Under the pieces are notes generated by a model. That model had not been told where the DNA came from. It saw only the letters and a list, made by a program, of their open reading frames with translations, and searched no databases. DNA of 7,485 nt from positions 1 to 7,485 of the forward strand of contig JAJCXU010000377.1 of assembly GCA_029263275.1 (NCBI GenBank), written 5' to 3'. Below, piece after piece: positions 1-5,400 of this stretch. This DNA is from Ilumatobacter sp. GTDB taxonomy: Bacteria; Actinomycetota; Acidimicrobiia; Acidimicrobiales; Ilumatobacteraceae. Positions within the stretch are counted from its first letter, which is position 1. Each line of letters starts with the position of its first letter. Made by a program: the position numbers and the translations under genes.

Positions 1-1
1 G

Positions 2-310
2 GTCAAGACCGGCAGCAAGGGCCGCGCACAGATTGTCGGGATGCAGCCGACCGGCACGGTCGTCAACGAGATCTACATCCGCACCGTGGTGCGATTCGAG
101 ATCGAACCGCTCGATGGCAGCGCTCGCTTCGACGGCGAGAAGAAGCTGCTGCTCGACCAGACCAACCAACCACGGGTCGGCGACGTCTGGCCGTGCTGGT
201 ATGCCCAGCAGGATCGCACGACGTTCGCCGTCGGACAGCCGACGGGCGATGCCCGCGAGAACATCGAGGTTTATCGAGAGTTCGGAATCCCTCACCCGCT
301 CGATCAATGA
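2..310 (+). CDS. Hypothetical protein, C-terminal part (5' end outside window)
   Basis: The reading frame is open to the left edge and ends at TGA 308-310, leaving about 102 residues of a truncated protein. I do not recognise a named family. The pattern is alternating hydrophobic and polar short strands: a Gly-Arg-Ala start to a strand, then TGTVVNE, then a long strand (IYIRTVVRFEIEP), then a turn and a segment around GDVWPCWYAQQDRTTFAV. This resembles the small beta-barrel domains of actinobacterial envelope or SHOCT/DUF3592-like proteins, where a phrase of the type 'G-x-pV-x-Y-DP-x-D' follows strands like these. That comparison is from memory and weak. No transmembrane segment or signal peptide lies in the visible part. 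The gene converges on the PPIase gene across a 37-bp gap. Codon use, with GC-rich third positions, is normal for the window, so I think the gene is real but its function is unknown. Confidence 0.7.
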   Translation, partial: VKTGSKGRAQIVGMQPTGTVVNEIYIRTVVRFEIEPLDGSARFDGEKKLLLDQTNQPRVGDVWPCWYAQQDRTTFAVGQPTGDARENIEVYREFGIPHPLDQ

Positions 311-324
311 CGCGCCGGGCGCTG

Positions 325-340
325 CACTGACCGGTCGGTG
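325..340. terminator. Possible bidirectional terminator hairpin between convergent genes
   Basis: CACTGA (325-330) pairs with TCGGTG (335-340) through six pairs, one of them a T-G wobble, around the tetraloop CCGG. It lies in the 37-bp gap between two convergent stop codons, where a terminator serving both genes is expected. A small GCGC/GCGC hairpin (312-322) sits beside it. There is no U-tract on either strand and the stem is short, so this is tentative. Confidence 0.3.
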
Positions 341-347
341 CGTCGAC

Positions 348-1166
348 TCAGTTGGTGGAGATGACGACTGATTCGATGTCGACTGGCTCAGACGGGCTGC
401 CCGACGCGGTGCCGACGGCTTCCATCTCCACGACGGTGTCGTCGAGCCCGGTGGTCACTTCGCCGAACAGCGAATAGCTCGGCGGAAGTGCCGCGCCGTC
501 CTCACCAGAGATGATGAAGAACTGGCTGCCGTTGGTGTCGGGGCCGCTGTTCGCCATGGCGATCGAACCGATCTGGTATTCGCCCGCGGCGGGCAGCTCA
601 TCGGCGAACTTGTAGCCCGGATCGCCCCCACCGGTGGCGGACGGGTCACCGCACTGCACGACGAAGCCGGGGATGATCCGGTGGCACGTCGTGTCGTCGA
701 AGTAGTGGTTGCGAGCGAGGAACACGAAGCTGTTCACCGTGGCTGGCGCCTTCGCTTGGTCGAGCTGGATCTCGATTTCACCCTTGTTGGTGGTGACCAG
801 CGCGCTGTATTCCTTCTCGGGATCGAGGCACATCGGAGGCGCTGATTCGAACGTCTGTTGCTTGCTCGCCGACCCGTCCGGTGACGGGCAACCGTCGGGA
901 ACGAACTCGCCGGTTGCTTCGAACACGGCGCCGTCAGCGATGTCGGTACCCACGTCGTCAGTCGCCTCGGGCAACGTCGTGGCGCTCGCGTCGTCGTCGC
1001 CACCGACGAAGGTGTTGGCGATAAAGGCAATGCCGATGACGCCGACGATGGCGCCAACGACGATCACGCCAATCCGCGTGCCCTTCTGGCGCGTCTCGGC
1101 GCGTGCAGCCTGCTGTTGTTTGGCGGCCTTGTTGGCCCGTTGACGTTCGCGTTTGTCGGTTCCCAC
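348..1166 (-). CDS. Membrane-anchored cyclophilin-type peptidyl-prolyl cis-trans isomerase
   Basis: This 272-residue protein should catalyse cis-trans isomerisation of Xaa-Pro bonds in proteins folding outside the cytoplasm. Residues 1-31 are strongly basic. Residues 32-51 (IGVIVVGAIVGVIGIAFIAN) form one membrane span, so the N-terminus should be inside and the rest outside. Residues 55-117 are an acidic, low-complexity linker. The cyclophilin domain runs from about 118 to 270. It contains CHRIIPGFVVQCGDP (161-175), whose Arg163, Phe168 and Gln171 align with human CypA Arg55, Phe60 and Gln63. It also has GSIAMANSGPDTNGSQFFI (200-218) and the closing SLFGEV block. The CypA Trp121 region is replaced by GAALPPSY, as is common in bacterial members. 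Cys93 and Cys113 flank the linker-domain junction, and Cys161 and Cys172 lie in the active-site block; a disulfide is possible outside the membrane. Translation starts at GTG 1164-1166; no good Shine-Dalgarno precedes it, but a TANNNT box does. Confidence 0.93.
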   Translation of the reverse strand: MGTDKRERQRANKAAKQQQAARAETRQKGTRIGVIVVGAIVGVIGIAFIANTFVGGDDDASATTLPEATDDVGTDIADGAVFEATGEFVPDGCPSPDGSASKQQTFESAPPMCLDPEKEYSALVTTNKGEIEIQLDQAKAPATVNSFVFLARNHYFDDTTCHRIIPGFVVQCGDPSATGGGDPGYKFADELPAAGEYQIGSIAMANSGPDTNGSQFFIISGEDGAALPPSYSLFGEVTTGLDDTVVEMEAVGTASGSPSEPVDIESVVISTN

Positions 1167-1175
1167 AGTGGCGGA

Positions 1176-1181
1176 ACGATA
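1176..1181 (-). promoter_or_regulatory. -10 hexamer of PPIase gene, near-leaderless
   Basis: On the minus strand TATCGT ends 9 nt before the GTG start, preceded by GGCGG. The expected transcription start falls within a few bases of the start codon. The 9-nt gap is longer than the 7-8 nt seen at the other promoters here, so this example is the weakest. No -35 element is evident. Confidence 0.4.
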
Positions 1182-1256
1182 CCGCCCGCCGACCGTTGCT
1201 GACCCGCACCCTGCACGGTTGCCCTCAAGGACGTCAACGTTTCTGCCGATACCACG

Positions 1257-2393
1257 GTGCGCCCCTCGCGGCTGTCAAGAAGCAACAACATCGTGCTGCA
1301 GAACCCGTCTCCATACGTCTACCGACCTCGACTTGCGATCGGCCGCGCCCTCGGTGCCGTCGCCGCATCTGCCGGACGATGGGTGGGTCTCGTCTTCAGC
1401 CTTGCCGGATTGGCCGGCTGGCTTGGATGGCTGTCGTGGCGGCTCAGAACCCTCGAGATGTCGGTCATCGCCGTCGGTGTCCTGGTCCTCGAATTTGTCG
1501 CGATCTCCGCGGCGCTCGTTGTCACCGCCGGATTGTTCGCTGGTCGGCCTGGATGGCGCCGCAGCCGACGTGCCACCGATGCCGATCGTCAACTTCCGAT
1601 GTTGCTCGCTGAAGCACTCGACCTCGGCCATATCACCCACGAACGCGACCTCGGCGGTACCGATCCGACCGGTGTCCTGTTGTCGAACGTCGGCCCCGAC
1701 GACACTGGCGAAATCGCCTGGGCCCGCCGCGGTATCCGCGTGCTCGGCGAACAGCGTCGGCTTGATCGTCACGCCCAACTCGGGACGACCAATCTGCGCG
1801 AGGCCGCGTGGTCGGTCGTCGCACTCGACGGGCTTCGTCGCCTGGTCAGTGTCGTGGCGCTCGTGATCGTCCTGTTCACCGGTGTCACCCCGTTCGAGAT
1901 GCCACCCACCGGGCGCATCGTCATGCTCGGGACTGGCATCGTGCTCCTTTCAGCCGGTCACTGGCTGCTCTCTGGTGGGCACATTCGCCCGCTGGCGCGA
2001 CTGATCTGGTCGATGGCCTCGATCGGTGCGGGCCTCGGTGACGGCGTGTCGCGTTCGGGCCTCCCGATTCGGTGGACGATGACCATGGCCACACTCATCG
2101 CTCTGAACATCAGCATCGCGTTGCGCGGCATCAGCGACCGGTGGACCCACGGTCTCGGTCCGATGGACCACCAAGCGAGAGTGGTGGCAATGTCGATTGC
2201 CTTTGGCCTGGTCGCCACCGGTGGCCTCGCCATGCGCCGCATGCCCCGACCCGACCTCGGTCACTATGGCGCCACGCGGCGCCTCGAGGAGTCGTCGGTA
2301 CGTCACCTGGCAATCGGACTGACCTTGGTGGTGGCAACCATCGGTTTCGTCGCCGGACTTACACCCACCGACGCGTTCGTCGCGGACCCCTGA
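1257..2393 (+). CDS. Multi-spanning membrane protein of unknown function
   Basis: This is a 378-residue protein I do not recognise. Hydrophobic segments lie at about 41-61, 69-94, 195-212, 220-238, 273-289, 308-325 and 350-367, with a weaker one at 248-262, giving roughly seven spans. A hydrophilic stretch of about 100 residues (95-194), with many Arg, Asp and Glu, separates the first pair from the rest and is probably a cytoplasmic domain. The first hairpin has Trp-Arg (61-62) between the two spans and a Glu in the second span (LVLEFV, 76-81). This weakly recalls the N-terminal membrane pair of cellulose-synthase-like glycosyltransferases, but no glycosyltransferase catalytic motif (DxD, QxxRW) is visible. 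The gene is divergent from the PPIase gene with a 90-bp gap. The start is uncertain: GTG 1257 is the most upstream, GTG 1293 and GTG 1383 are alternatives, and none has a clear Shine-Dalgarno or leaderless -10 box. Confidence 0.75.
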   Translation: MRPSRLSRSNNIVLQNPSPYVYRPRLAIGRALGAVAASAGRWVGLVFSLAGLAGWLGWLSWRLRTLEMSVIAVGVLVLEFVAISAALVVTAGLFAGRPGWRRSRRATDADRQLPMLLAEALDLGHITHERDLGGTDPTGVLLSNVGPDDTGEIAWARRGIRVLGEQRRLDRHAQLGTTNLREAAWSVVALDGLRRLVSVVALVIVLFTGVTPFEMPPTGRIVMLGTGIVLLSAGHWLLSGGHIRPLARLIWSMASIGAGLGDGVSRSGLPIRWTMTMATLIALNISIALRGISDRWTHGLGPMDHQARVVAMSIAFGLVATGGLAMRRMPRPDLGHYGATRRLEESSVRHLAIGLTLVVATIGFVAGLTPTDAFVADP

Positions 2394-2417
2394 CCAGGAC
2401 CGAACCCTTTCTCCGCA

Positions 2418-2430
2418 AGGCTCCGAGCCT
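2418..2430 (+). terminator. Possible terminator hairpin after membrane-protein gene
   Basis: AGGCT (2418-2422) and AGCCT (2426-2430) form a 5-bp stem with loop CCG, 25 nt after the stop codon. An alternative pairing of GCCT (2427-2430) with AGGC (2437-2440) is mutually exclusive with it. No U-tract follows directly, but AT-rich sequence begins at 2450. Confidence 0.3.
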
Positions 2431-2443
2431 CTGAACAGGCGAT

Positions 2444-2481
2444 GATGAGAATTTCTTGAATTTCTGCTCAAGTTCCTCATC
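2444..2481. other. AT-rich nested stem-loop upstream of moaD-like gene
   Basis: GATGAG (2444-2449) pairs with CTCATC (2476-2481), and inside it CTTGA (2455-2459) pairs with TCAAG (2468-2472) around an 8-nt loop. Two extra A-T pairs are possible beside the outer stem. The segment is markedly AT-richer than its surroundings. It lies between the membrane-protein stop and the moaD promoter, so it could be a terminator or processing site for the upstream gene. The rest of the 203-bp gap (2394-2596) shows only the moaD promoter. Confidence 0.35.
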
Positions 2482-2583
2482 AAAGGTGCCGATAGCTACG
2501 ACGATGACCGCGGTGTCGACGTTGTCCTGTGGAGGGCACCACTCTGCGTCGCGCTGTGTCCCAGTCACGCCGCCCGACACCGT

Positions 2584-2589
2584 TAGATT
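2584..2589 (+). promoter_or_regulatory. -10 hexamer for leaderless moaD-like/rsiG transcript
   Basis: TAGATT ends exactly 7 nt before ATG 2597 and is preceded by CCGT, a context (CCGTTAG) shared with the mshA promoter. Transcription should begin at or next to the start codon. No Shine-Dalgarno precedes the ATG, which fits a leaderless mRNA. No convincing -35 hexamer is seen. The spacing also supports ATG 2597 over an upstream TTG at 2456. Confidence 0.6.
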
Positions 2590-2596
2590 GTCGGCC

Positions 2597-2839
2597 ATGG
2601 CGAAGCTGCGACTGTTCGCATCCGCTCGCGAAGCCGCAGGCACCGGGAGTGACGTGTTCGACGCCACCACCGTTGCTGAGGTACTCGCAGCTGCCACCCA
2701 CCGCTACGGATCCGGATTTGCCGAGGTGCTCGCCACCTGCCGAATCTGGGTCAATGGCAACGATGTTGCACCCGACACCACGGTCGGGCCGCACGATGAA
2801 GTGGCGGTACTCCCGCCCGTCTCTGGAGGATCCACGTGA
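2597..2839 (+). CDS. MoaD/ThiS-family sulfur carrier protein
   Basis: This 80-residue beta-grasp protein matches the length and pattern of the small subunit of molybdopterin synthase and related sulfur carriers. Family features are the first strand KLRLFASAREAAG (3-15), the helix TVAEVLAAATHRYG (25-38), WVNGNDV (51-57), the strand DEVAVLPPV (67-75) and the diglycine at 77-78. In the family, the terminal glycine carboxylate is adenylated by an E1-like enzyme (MoeB/ThiF type) and converted to a thiocarboxylate that donates sulfur. Here two residues, Ser79-Thr80, follow the diglycine, so the glycine would not be C-terminal without processing. No E1-like, MoaE or JAMM-protease gene lies in the window, so whether it serves molybdopterin, thiamine or another pathway is undetermined. 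The stop overlaps the next start (GTGA). Confidence in the family is high; the specific role is open. Confidence 0.85.
   Translation: MAKLRLFASAREAAGTGSDVFDATTVAEVLAAATHRYGSGFAEVLATCRIWVNGNDVAPDTTVGPHDEVAVLPPVSGGST
2825..2830 (+). promoter_or_regulatory. Shine-Dalgarno of rsiG-like gene, embedded in the diglycine codons
   Basis: GGAGGA ends 5 nt before GTG 2836 and is a near-ideal Shine-Dalgarno sequence. In the moaD-like frame the same six bases are the two GGA codons of the C-terminal diglycine. It decides the GTG 2836 start for the downstream gene. Confidence 0.8.
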
Positions 2840-3339
2840 CCGACACCAACACCGCCATCAGCTCTGACCCCGCTGATCTGTCGCTCGACGAACTGCGTGC
2901 GTTGCGTCAACAACTGCAGCATGAAGACGACGTCGTGTCATACGCCCGTCGCGTCGCGCAAGCTCGGCTCGACCTCGTGAAGACACAACATGCCCGTCGC
3001 GACGCTGGCCCCGACGCCGATCTCAACGAACAAATCGGCGGTGTGCTCAGCCAACACCTCACCGGTGGCCCGGCCCGCCCGCCGCGCCCCACCGAAGATC
3101 TGAGCGACAACGCCCTGGCCGATGAGCTCGACGCGGTGTGCTCCGAGCACCATTTCAGTCGGCTGGAAGACCTCGATGACGCCGAACTCGTCACGCTGTC
3201 CGATGCCATCGCCAGCTTCGAGGCCCGCGTCTCGTCTGACCGCCGCGAGCGGTTCGATCGTCTCGACGCGTTGAGCGCTGAACTGGTGCGTCGCTACCGT
3301 GATGGCGAAGCCAGCGTCGACTCCCTCCTCGCCGACTGA
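2836..3339 (+). CDS. rsiG: RsiG-like c-di-GMP-responsive anti-sigma factor (AmfC family)
   Basis: This 167-residue, mostly helical, acidic protein resembles Streptomyces RsiG, often annotated 'aerial mycelium formation protein' (AmfC). RsiG bound to c-di-GMP sequesters the sigma factor WhiG. The published binding signature is E(X)3S(X)2R(X)3Q(X)3D, present twice. Here helix 1 carries Asp31, Ser35, Arg38, Gln42 and Asp46 with exact spacing (first E changed to D). The last long helix carries Glu129, Ser133, Arg136, Phe140 and Asp144 (Q changed to F). The N-terminal LSLDELRALRQQ (15-26) and the C-terminal RRYRDGEASVDSLL (152-165) also match my memory of the family. A linker (about 75-87, Pro-rich) separates the two halves, fitting the antiparallel coiled-coil fold. 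There is no membrane segment, so it should be cytoplasmic. Translation is coupled to the sulfur-carrier gene. The partner sigma factor is not in the window, so anti-sigma activity is inferred by homology. Confidence 0.8.
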   Translation: MTDTNTAISSDPADLSLDELRALRQQLQHEDDVVSYARRVAQARLDLVKTQHARRDAGPDADLNEQIGGVLSQHLTGGPARPPRPTEDLSDNALADELDAVCSEHHFSRLEDLDDAELVTLSDAIASFEARVSSDRRERFDRLDALSAELVRRYRDGEASVDSLLAD

Positions 3340-3355
3340 CCCTCCGATCTGCGTC

Positions 3356-3397
3356 TCGGCGGCGCGAATTGCTTGCGCGCACACGTAGCGCCGCCGA
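3356..3397 (+). terminator. Stem-loop after rsiG-like gene, probable terminator
   Basis: TCGGCGGCGC (3356-3365) and GCGCCGCCGA (3388-3397) are perfect 10-bp inverted arms around a 22-nt loop that contains the palindrome TGCGCGCA (3374-3381). It begins 17 nt after the rsiG stop and ends 11 nt before the mshA -10 box, so it can separate the two transcription units. No U-tract follows. A role as an operator next to the mshA promoter is an alternative. Confidence 0.5.
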
Positions 3398-3408
3398 CCG
3401 ACGACCGT

Positions 3409-3414
3409 TAGCGT
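3409..3414 (+). promoter_or_regulatory. -10 hexamer for leaderless mshA transcript
   Basis: TAGCGT ends exactly 7 nt before the GTG 3422 start, in the context CCGTTAGCGT, which matches the moaD-like promoter (CCGTTAGATT). There is no Shine-Dalgarno upstream of the start codon, consistent with a leaderless mRNA. No clear -35 is visible. Confidence 0.6.
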
Positions 3415-3421
3415 CGACGCC

Positions 3422-4768
3422 GTGGTTCAACGTGTCGCAGTGATCTCGCTCCACACCTCACCACTCCTGCAGCCCGGTTCCGGCGACAGCGGGGGCATGA
3501 ACGTCTACGTGCGTGAGCTGGTGTCGTCGCTCTCCCAGACCGGTGTCGAGTGCACCACCTTTACCAGGGCTGACCGCGAAGGTCTGCCGGCCGAAGTGAT
3601 GGTGGAGCCCGGCCACCGGGTCGTTCATATCGAGGCCGGCCCGCACCACCTGCCCAAGGAAGCGCTGCCCGAGATCTCCGATCAGTTCTGTCACGGTGTG
3701 ATCGAGTGGATCAAGGCCAACGAGATGCCCGACGTGATTCACGGCAATTACTGGCTCAGCGGTGTCGTTGGCCACCATCTCAAGCACGAACTCGGTGTGC
3801 CGTTCGTGTCGACGTTCCACACGCTTGCCCGGGTCAAGGCCGAGGGAGGCGACCCCGAGCCGAGGTGGCGTGATCGCGCCGAAGCCGAAATCATCCAGTG
3901 CTCTGACGCGATTTGTGTCAGTTGTGTCGAGGAAGAAGAGCAGTTCCGGCGGCTCTATGGCGACCCTGCTGGCCGCATCGAGATCATCTCGCCTGGCGTC
4001 GAGCACGCCTTCTTTGCTCCTGGCGACCGAACCGCGGCGCGCAAGGCGATCTCCTTCGAGGAGGACCGCCCACTCATCTTGTTCGTCGGTCGAATCCAAG
4101 CGCTCAAGGGTCCCGATGTGGCGATCAGGGCGCTCGCAGCGCTCGAACGGGACGACGTACAGCTCGCCATCGTTGGTGGTTCGAGTGGACGCAACGGCGA
4201 TGTGCAAGCGGCTGAGGCGCATGCGCTCGTCGATGAACTCGGCCTGCACGATCAGGTGCACTTCGTCGAGCCGCAGCCTCACCACATCTTGTCGTCGTGG
4301 TATCGCGCGTCCGATGTGGTGCTCGTGCCGAGCCGAAGCGAGAGCTTCGGACTGGTCGCACTCGAGGCGGCCGCATGCGGCATTCCGGTGGTGGCCAGTG
4401 CTGTCGGCGGGTTGCTCAGCCTGGTCGACGACGGTGAGACCGGCTTCCTGATCGAAGGGCGAGGCCCCACCGACTTCGCTGCGGCCATGGCCACCATTCT
4501 CGACGACCCCGACCTCGCCGCGGCGATGGGCGCTGCGGCCGAAGAGCGGGCTCGCTCGTACACCTGGAGGGCAGCAGCTGATCGGCTCCGGTCGCTCTAC
4601 GTCGACCTTGACGCGGCAGACGAACTCGTCAGCTGTCACGTCGACGATGTCACAGAGGTACGCGACCTCGCCGACGTCCTCGCGGATGTCGAGAGAAGCA
4701 AGGCCAACGGTGCGGCGATCGTGAGCAATCCGACACCCGTCAGTCCCGCCGCTGGGGTCGTGTCGTGA
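3422..4768 (+). CDS. mshA: D-inositol-3-phosphate glycosyltransferase, mycothiol biosynthesis
   Basis: MshA makes the first dedicated intermediate of mycothiol by transferring GlcNAc from UDP-GlcNAc to 1D-myo-inositol 3-phosphate in the cytoplasm. The 448-residue protein is a GT-B, GT4-family retaining enzyme. The N-terminal domain carries SLHTSPLLQPGSGDSGGMNV (9-28), the MshA nucleotide/acceptor loop. Lys79, Tyr110 and Thr134 match the acceptor-phosphate contacts recalled for Corynebacterium glutamicum MshA (Lys78, Tyr110, Thr134), with Arg152 a likely fourth. The C-terminal domain has FVGRIQALKG (221-230, Arg224 and Lys229 for UDP phosphates) and the E-X7-E pair SESFGLVALE (Glu307, Glu315). 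After about residue 393 a tail of some 55 residues is family-variable. GTG 3422 is supported by the leaderless -10 box. The stop overlaps the next gene by 4 nt. A related GT4 enzyme is possible, but the acceptor residues and the YbjN neighbour favour MshA. Confidence 0.92.
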   Translation: MVQRVAVISLHTSPLLQPGSGDSGGMNVYVRELVSSLSQTGVECTTFTRADREGLPAEVMVEPGHRVVHIEAGPHHLPKEALPEISDQFCHGVIEWIKANEMPDVIHGNYWLSGVVGHHLKHELGVPFVSTFHTLARVKAEGGDPEPRWRDRAEAEIIQCSDAICVSCVEEEEQFRRLYGDPAGRIEIISPGVEHAFFAPGDRTAARKAISFEEDRPLILFVGRIQALKGPDVAIRALAALERDDVQLAIVGGSSGRNGDVQAAEAHALVDELGLHDQVHFVEPQPHHILSSWYRASDVVLVPSRSESFGLVALEAAACGIPVVASAVGGLLSLVDDGETGFLIEGRGPTDFAAAMATILDDPDLAAAMGAAAEERARSYTWRAAADRLRSLYVDLDAADELVSCHVDDVTEVRDLADVLADVERSKANGAAIVSNPTPVSPAAGVVS

Positions 4769-5226
4769 TCGAAGCCTTCACCGGCGAGCAGCTCGTTGTG
4801 CTCGAACGCCAGATCGACGAGTGGCTCGGTGAGCTCGATGCAGCCCACGATCACATCGTTGCGGTCGATCGATCTCCCGACGAGGACGTCCGCTGGTTCG
4901 TTCGGATGCGCGGCGACGACAAGGACTTCACCACGGTCTGGCTCACGCTGGGCCAACGCACGCTGAGGTACGAGACCTACGTGATGCCTGCTCCCGAAGA
5001 GAACCATGCGCAGCTGTACGAACACGTACTGCGGCGCAACGATCGTTTGGTGGGCGCTCGATTCTCCATCGGCGTCGAGGACGCGATCTTTCTGCGTGGC
5101 GAAGTCGCCCTCGATCAGGTCGATCGTGATGGGCTCGACGGTGTGCTCGGCACGCTGTATGCCCAAGTTGAGCAGTGCTTCACCGGCATGATTCGCATCG
5201 GATTCGCGAGCCGCTTCACCGGCTGA
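4765..5226 (+). CDS. YbjN-domain protein (Rv0487-like)
   Basis: This 153-residue soluble protein fits the YbjN family (PF10722), which has a fold like type III secretion chaperones and no settled biochemical function. Visible features are an N-terminal helix (about 7-25), the strands WFVRMRG (44-50), TTVWLTLGQRTLRYETYVM (56-74), then PAPEEN (75-80), a helix QLYEHVLRRND (83-93), the strands ARFSIGVEDAIFLRGEVAL (98-116) and a C-terminal helix (about 120-142). The segment 'L-x-YETYVMPAPEEN' is typical of actinobacterial members. GTG 4765 overlaps the mshA stop (GTGA) with only a weak GGGG (4754-4757) upstream, so translation is probably coupled to mshA. The same gene order (mshA, then YbjN) occurs in M. 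tuberculosis Rv0486-Rv0487, which argues for a functional link with mycothiol synthesis, but no mechanism can be read from the sequence. Confidence 0.85.
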   Translation: MIEAFTGEQLVVLERQIDEWLGELDAAHDHIVAVDRSPDEDVRWFVRMRGDDKDFTTVWLTLGQRTLRYETYVMPAPEENHAQLYEHVLRRNDRLVGARFSIGVEDAIFLRGEVALDQVDRDGLDGVLGTLYAQVEQCFTGMIRIGFASRFTG

Positions 5227-5234
5227 GCCCACCC

Positions 5235-5257
5235 GATCGTCCGCGCCGCGGACGGTC
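5235..5257 (+). terminator. Strong terminator hairpin after the mshA-ybjN unit
   Basis: Bases 5235-5244 (GATCGTCCGC) pair with 5248-5257 (GCGGACGGTC) in a 10-bp stem with one T-G wobble and loop GCC. It starts 8 nt after the stop codon. The sequence after it (CCGCCTTGTCGTT) is only slightly T-rich, so this is a U-poor, L-shaped terminator candidate of the type common in high-GC actinobacteria. Confidence 0.6.
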
Positions 5258-5294
5258 CCGCCTTGTCGTTCAGGTTCGTATTCCCGTTCGGTTT

Positions 5295-5380
5295 CCGCCC
5301 GGCTCGCGTCGATGCCCACTGTCCCAGTGTCCGGGCGGGTACGTCTCGGGGGAGTCGGTCCCTCGTATCCGCCCGGGCGG
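5295..5380. repeat. Complementary GC-rich repeats upstream of proC
   Basis: CCGCCCGG (5295-5302) is complementary to CCGGGCGG at 5331-5338. The 12-bp palindrome CCGCCCGGGCGG (5369-5380) contains both forms again. A small hairpin, CACTG/CAGTG (5317-5329), lies between the first two copies. The palindrome sits 7 nt upstream of the proC -10 box, between the expected -35 and -10 positions, where a repressor operator would act. In RNA, the copies could form mutually exclusive stems. In GC-rich DNA some of this may be chance. Confidence 0.4.
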
Positions 5381-5387
5381 TTCCCGG

Positions 5388-5393
5388 TAACTT
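5388..5393 (+). promoter_or_regulatory. -10 hexamer for leaderless proC transcript
   Basis: TAACTT ends exactly 7 nt before ATG 5401 and is preceded by CCGG. There is no Shine-Dalgarno before the ATG. The geometry is the same as at the moaD-like and mshA promoters and supports ATG 5401 over the more upstream TTG at 5263. Confidence 0.55.
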
Positions 5394-5400
5394 CGGCCGC

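Noticed and set aside
1170..1186. GGCGG/CCGCC inverted repeat at the PPIase promoter
   Set aside because: Arms of only 5 bp in GC-rich DNA, overlapping the -10 box; too weak to call an operator.
1153..1866. A plus-strand open frame overlapping the PPIase start and the membrane-protein gene
   Set aside because: Its Ser/Pro/Arg-rich low-complexity translation is typical of an out-of-frame shadow; the 1257-2393 frame has coherent membrane segments.
2456..2596. Upstream in-frame extension of the moaD-like gene from TTG 2456
   Set aside because: The extra 47 residues (Ser/Thr/Cys-rich) have no counterpart in the family, and ATG 2597 has a -10 box exactly 7 nt upstream and begins the beta-grasp strand at once.
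3458..4639. A 393-residue open frame on the minus strand
   Set aside because: It lies wholly antisense to mshA and arises from GC-rich codon structure; its translation has no recognisable motif, while mshA has full family motifs.
4636..5319. A 227-residue open frame on the minus strand
   Set aside because: It is antisense to the YbjN gene and the mshA tail, with no family features.
5263..5400. Upstream in-frame extension of proC from TTG 5263
   Set aside because: It would run through the promoter and overlap the structured region after the terminator, and it adds 46 residues absent from ProC proteins.
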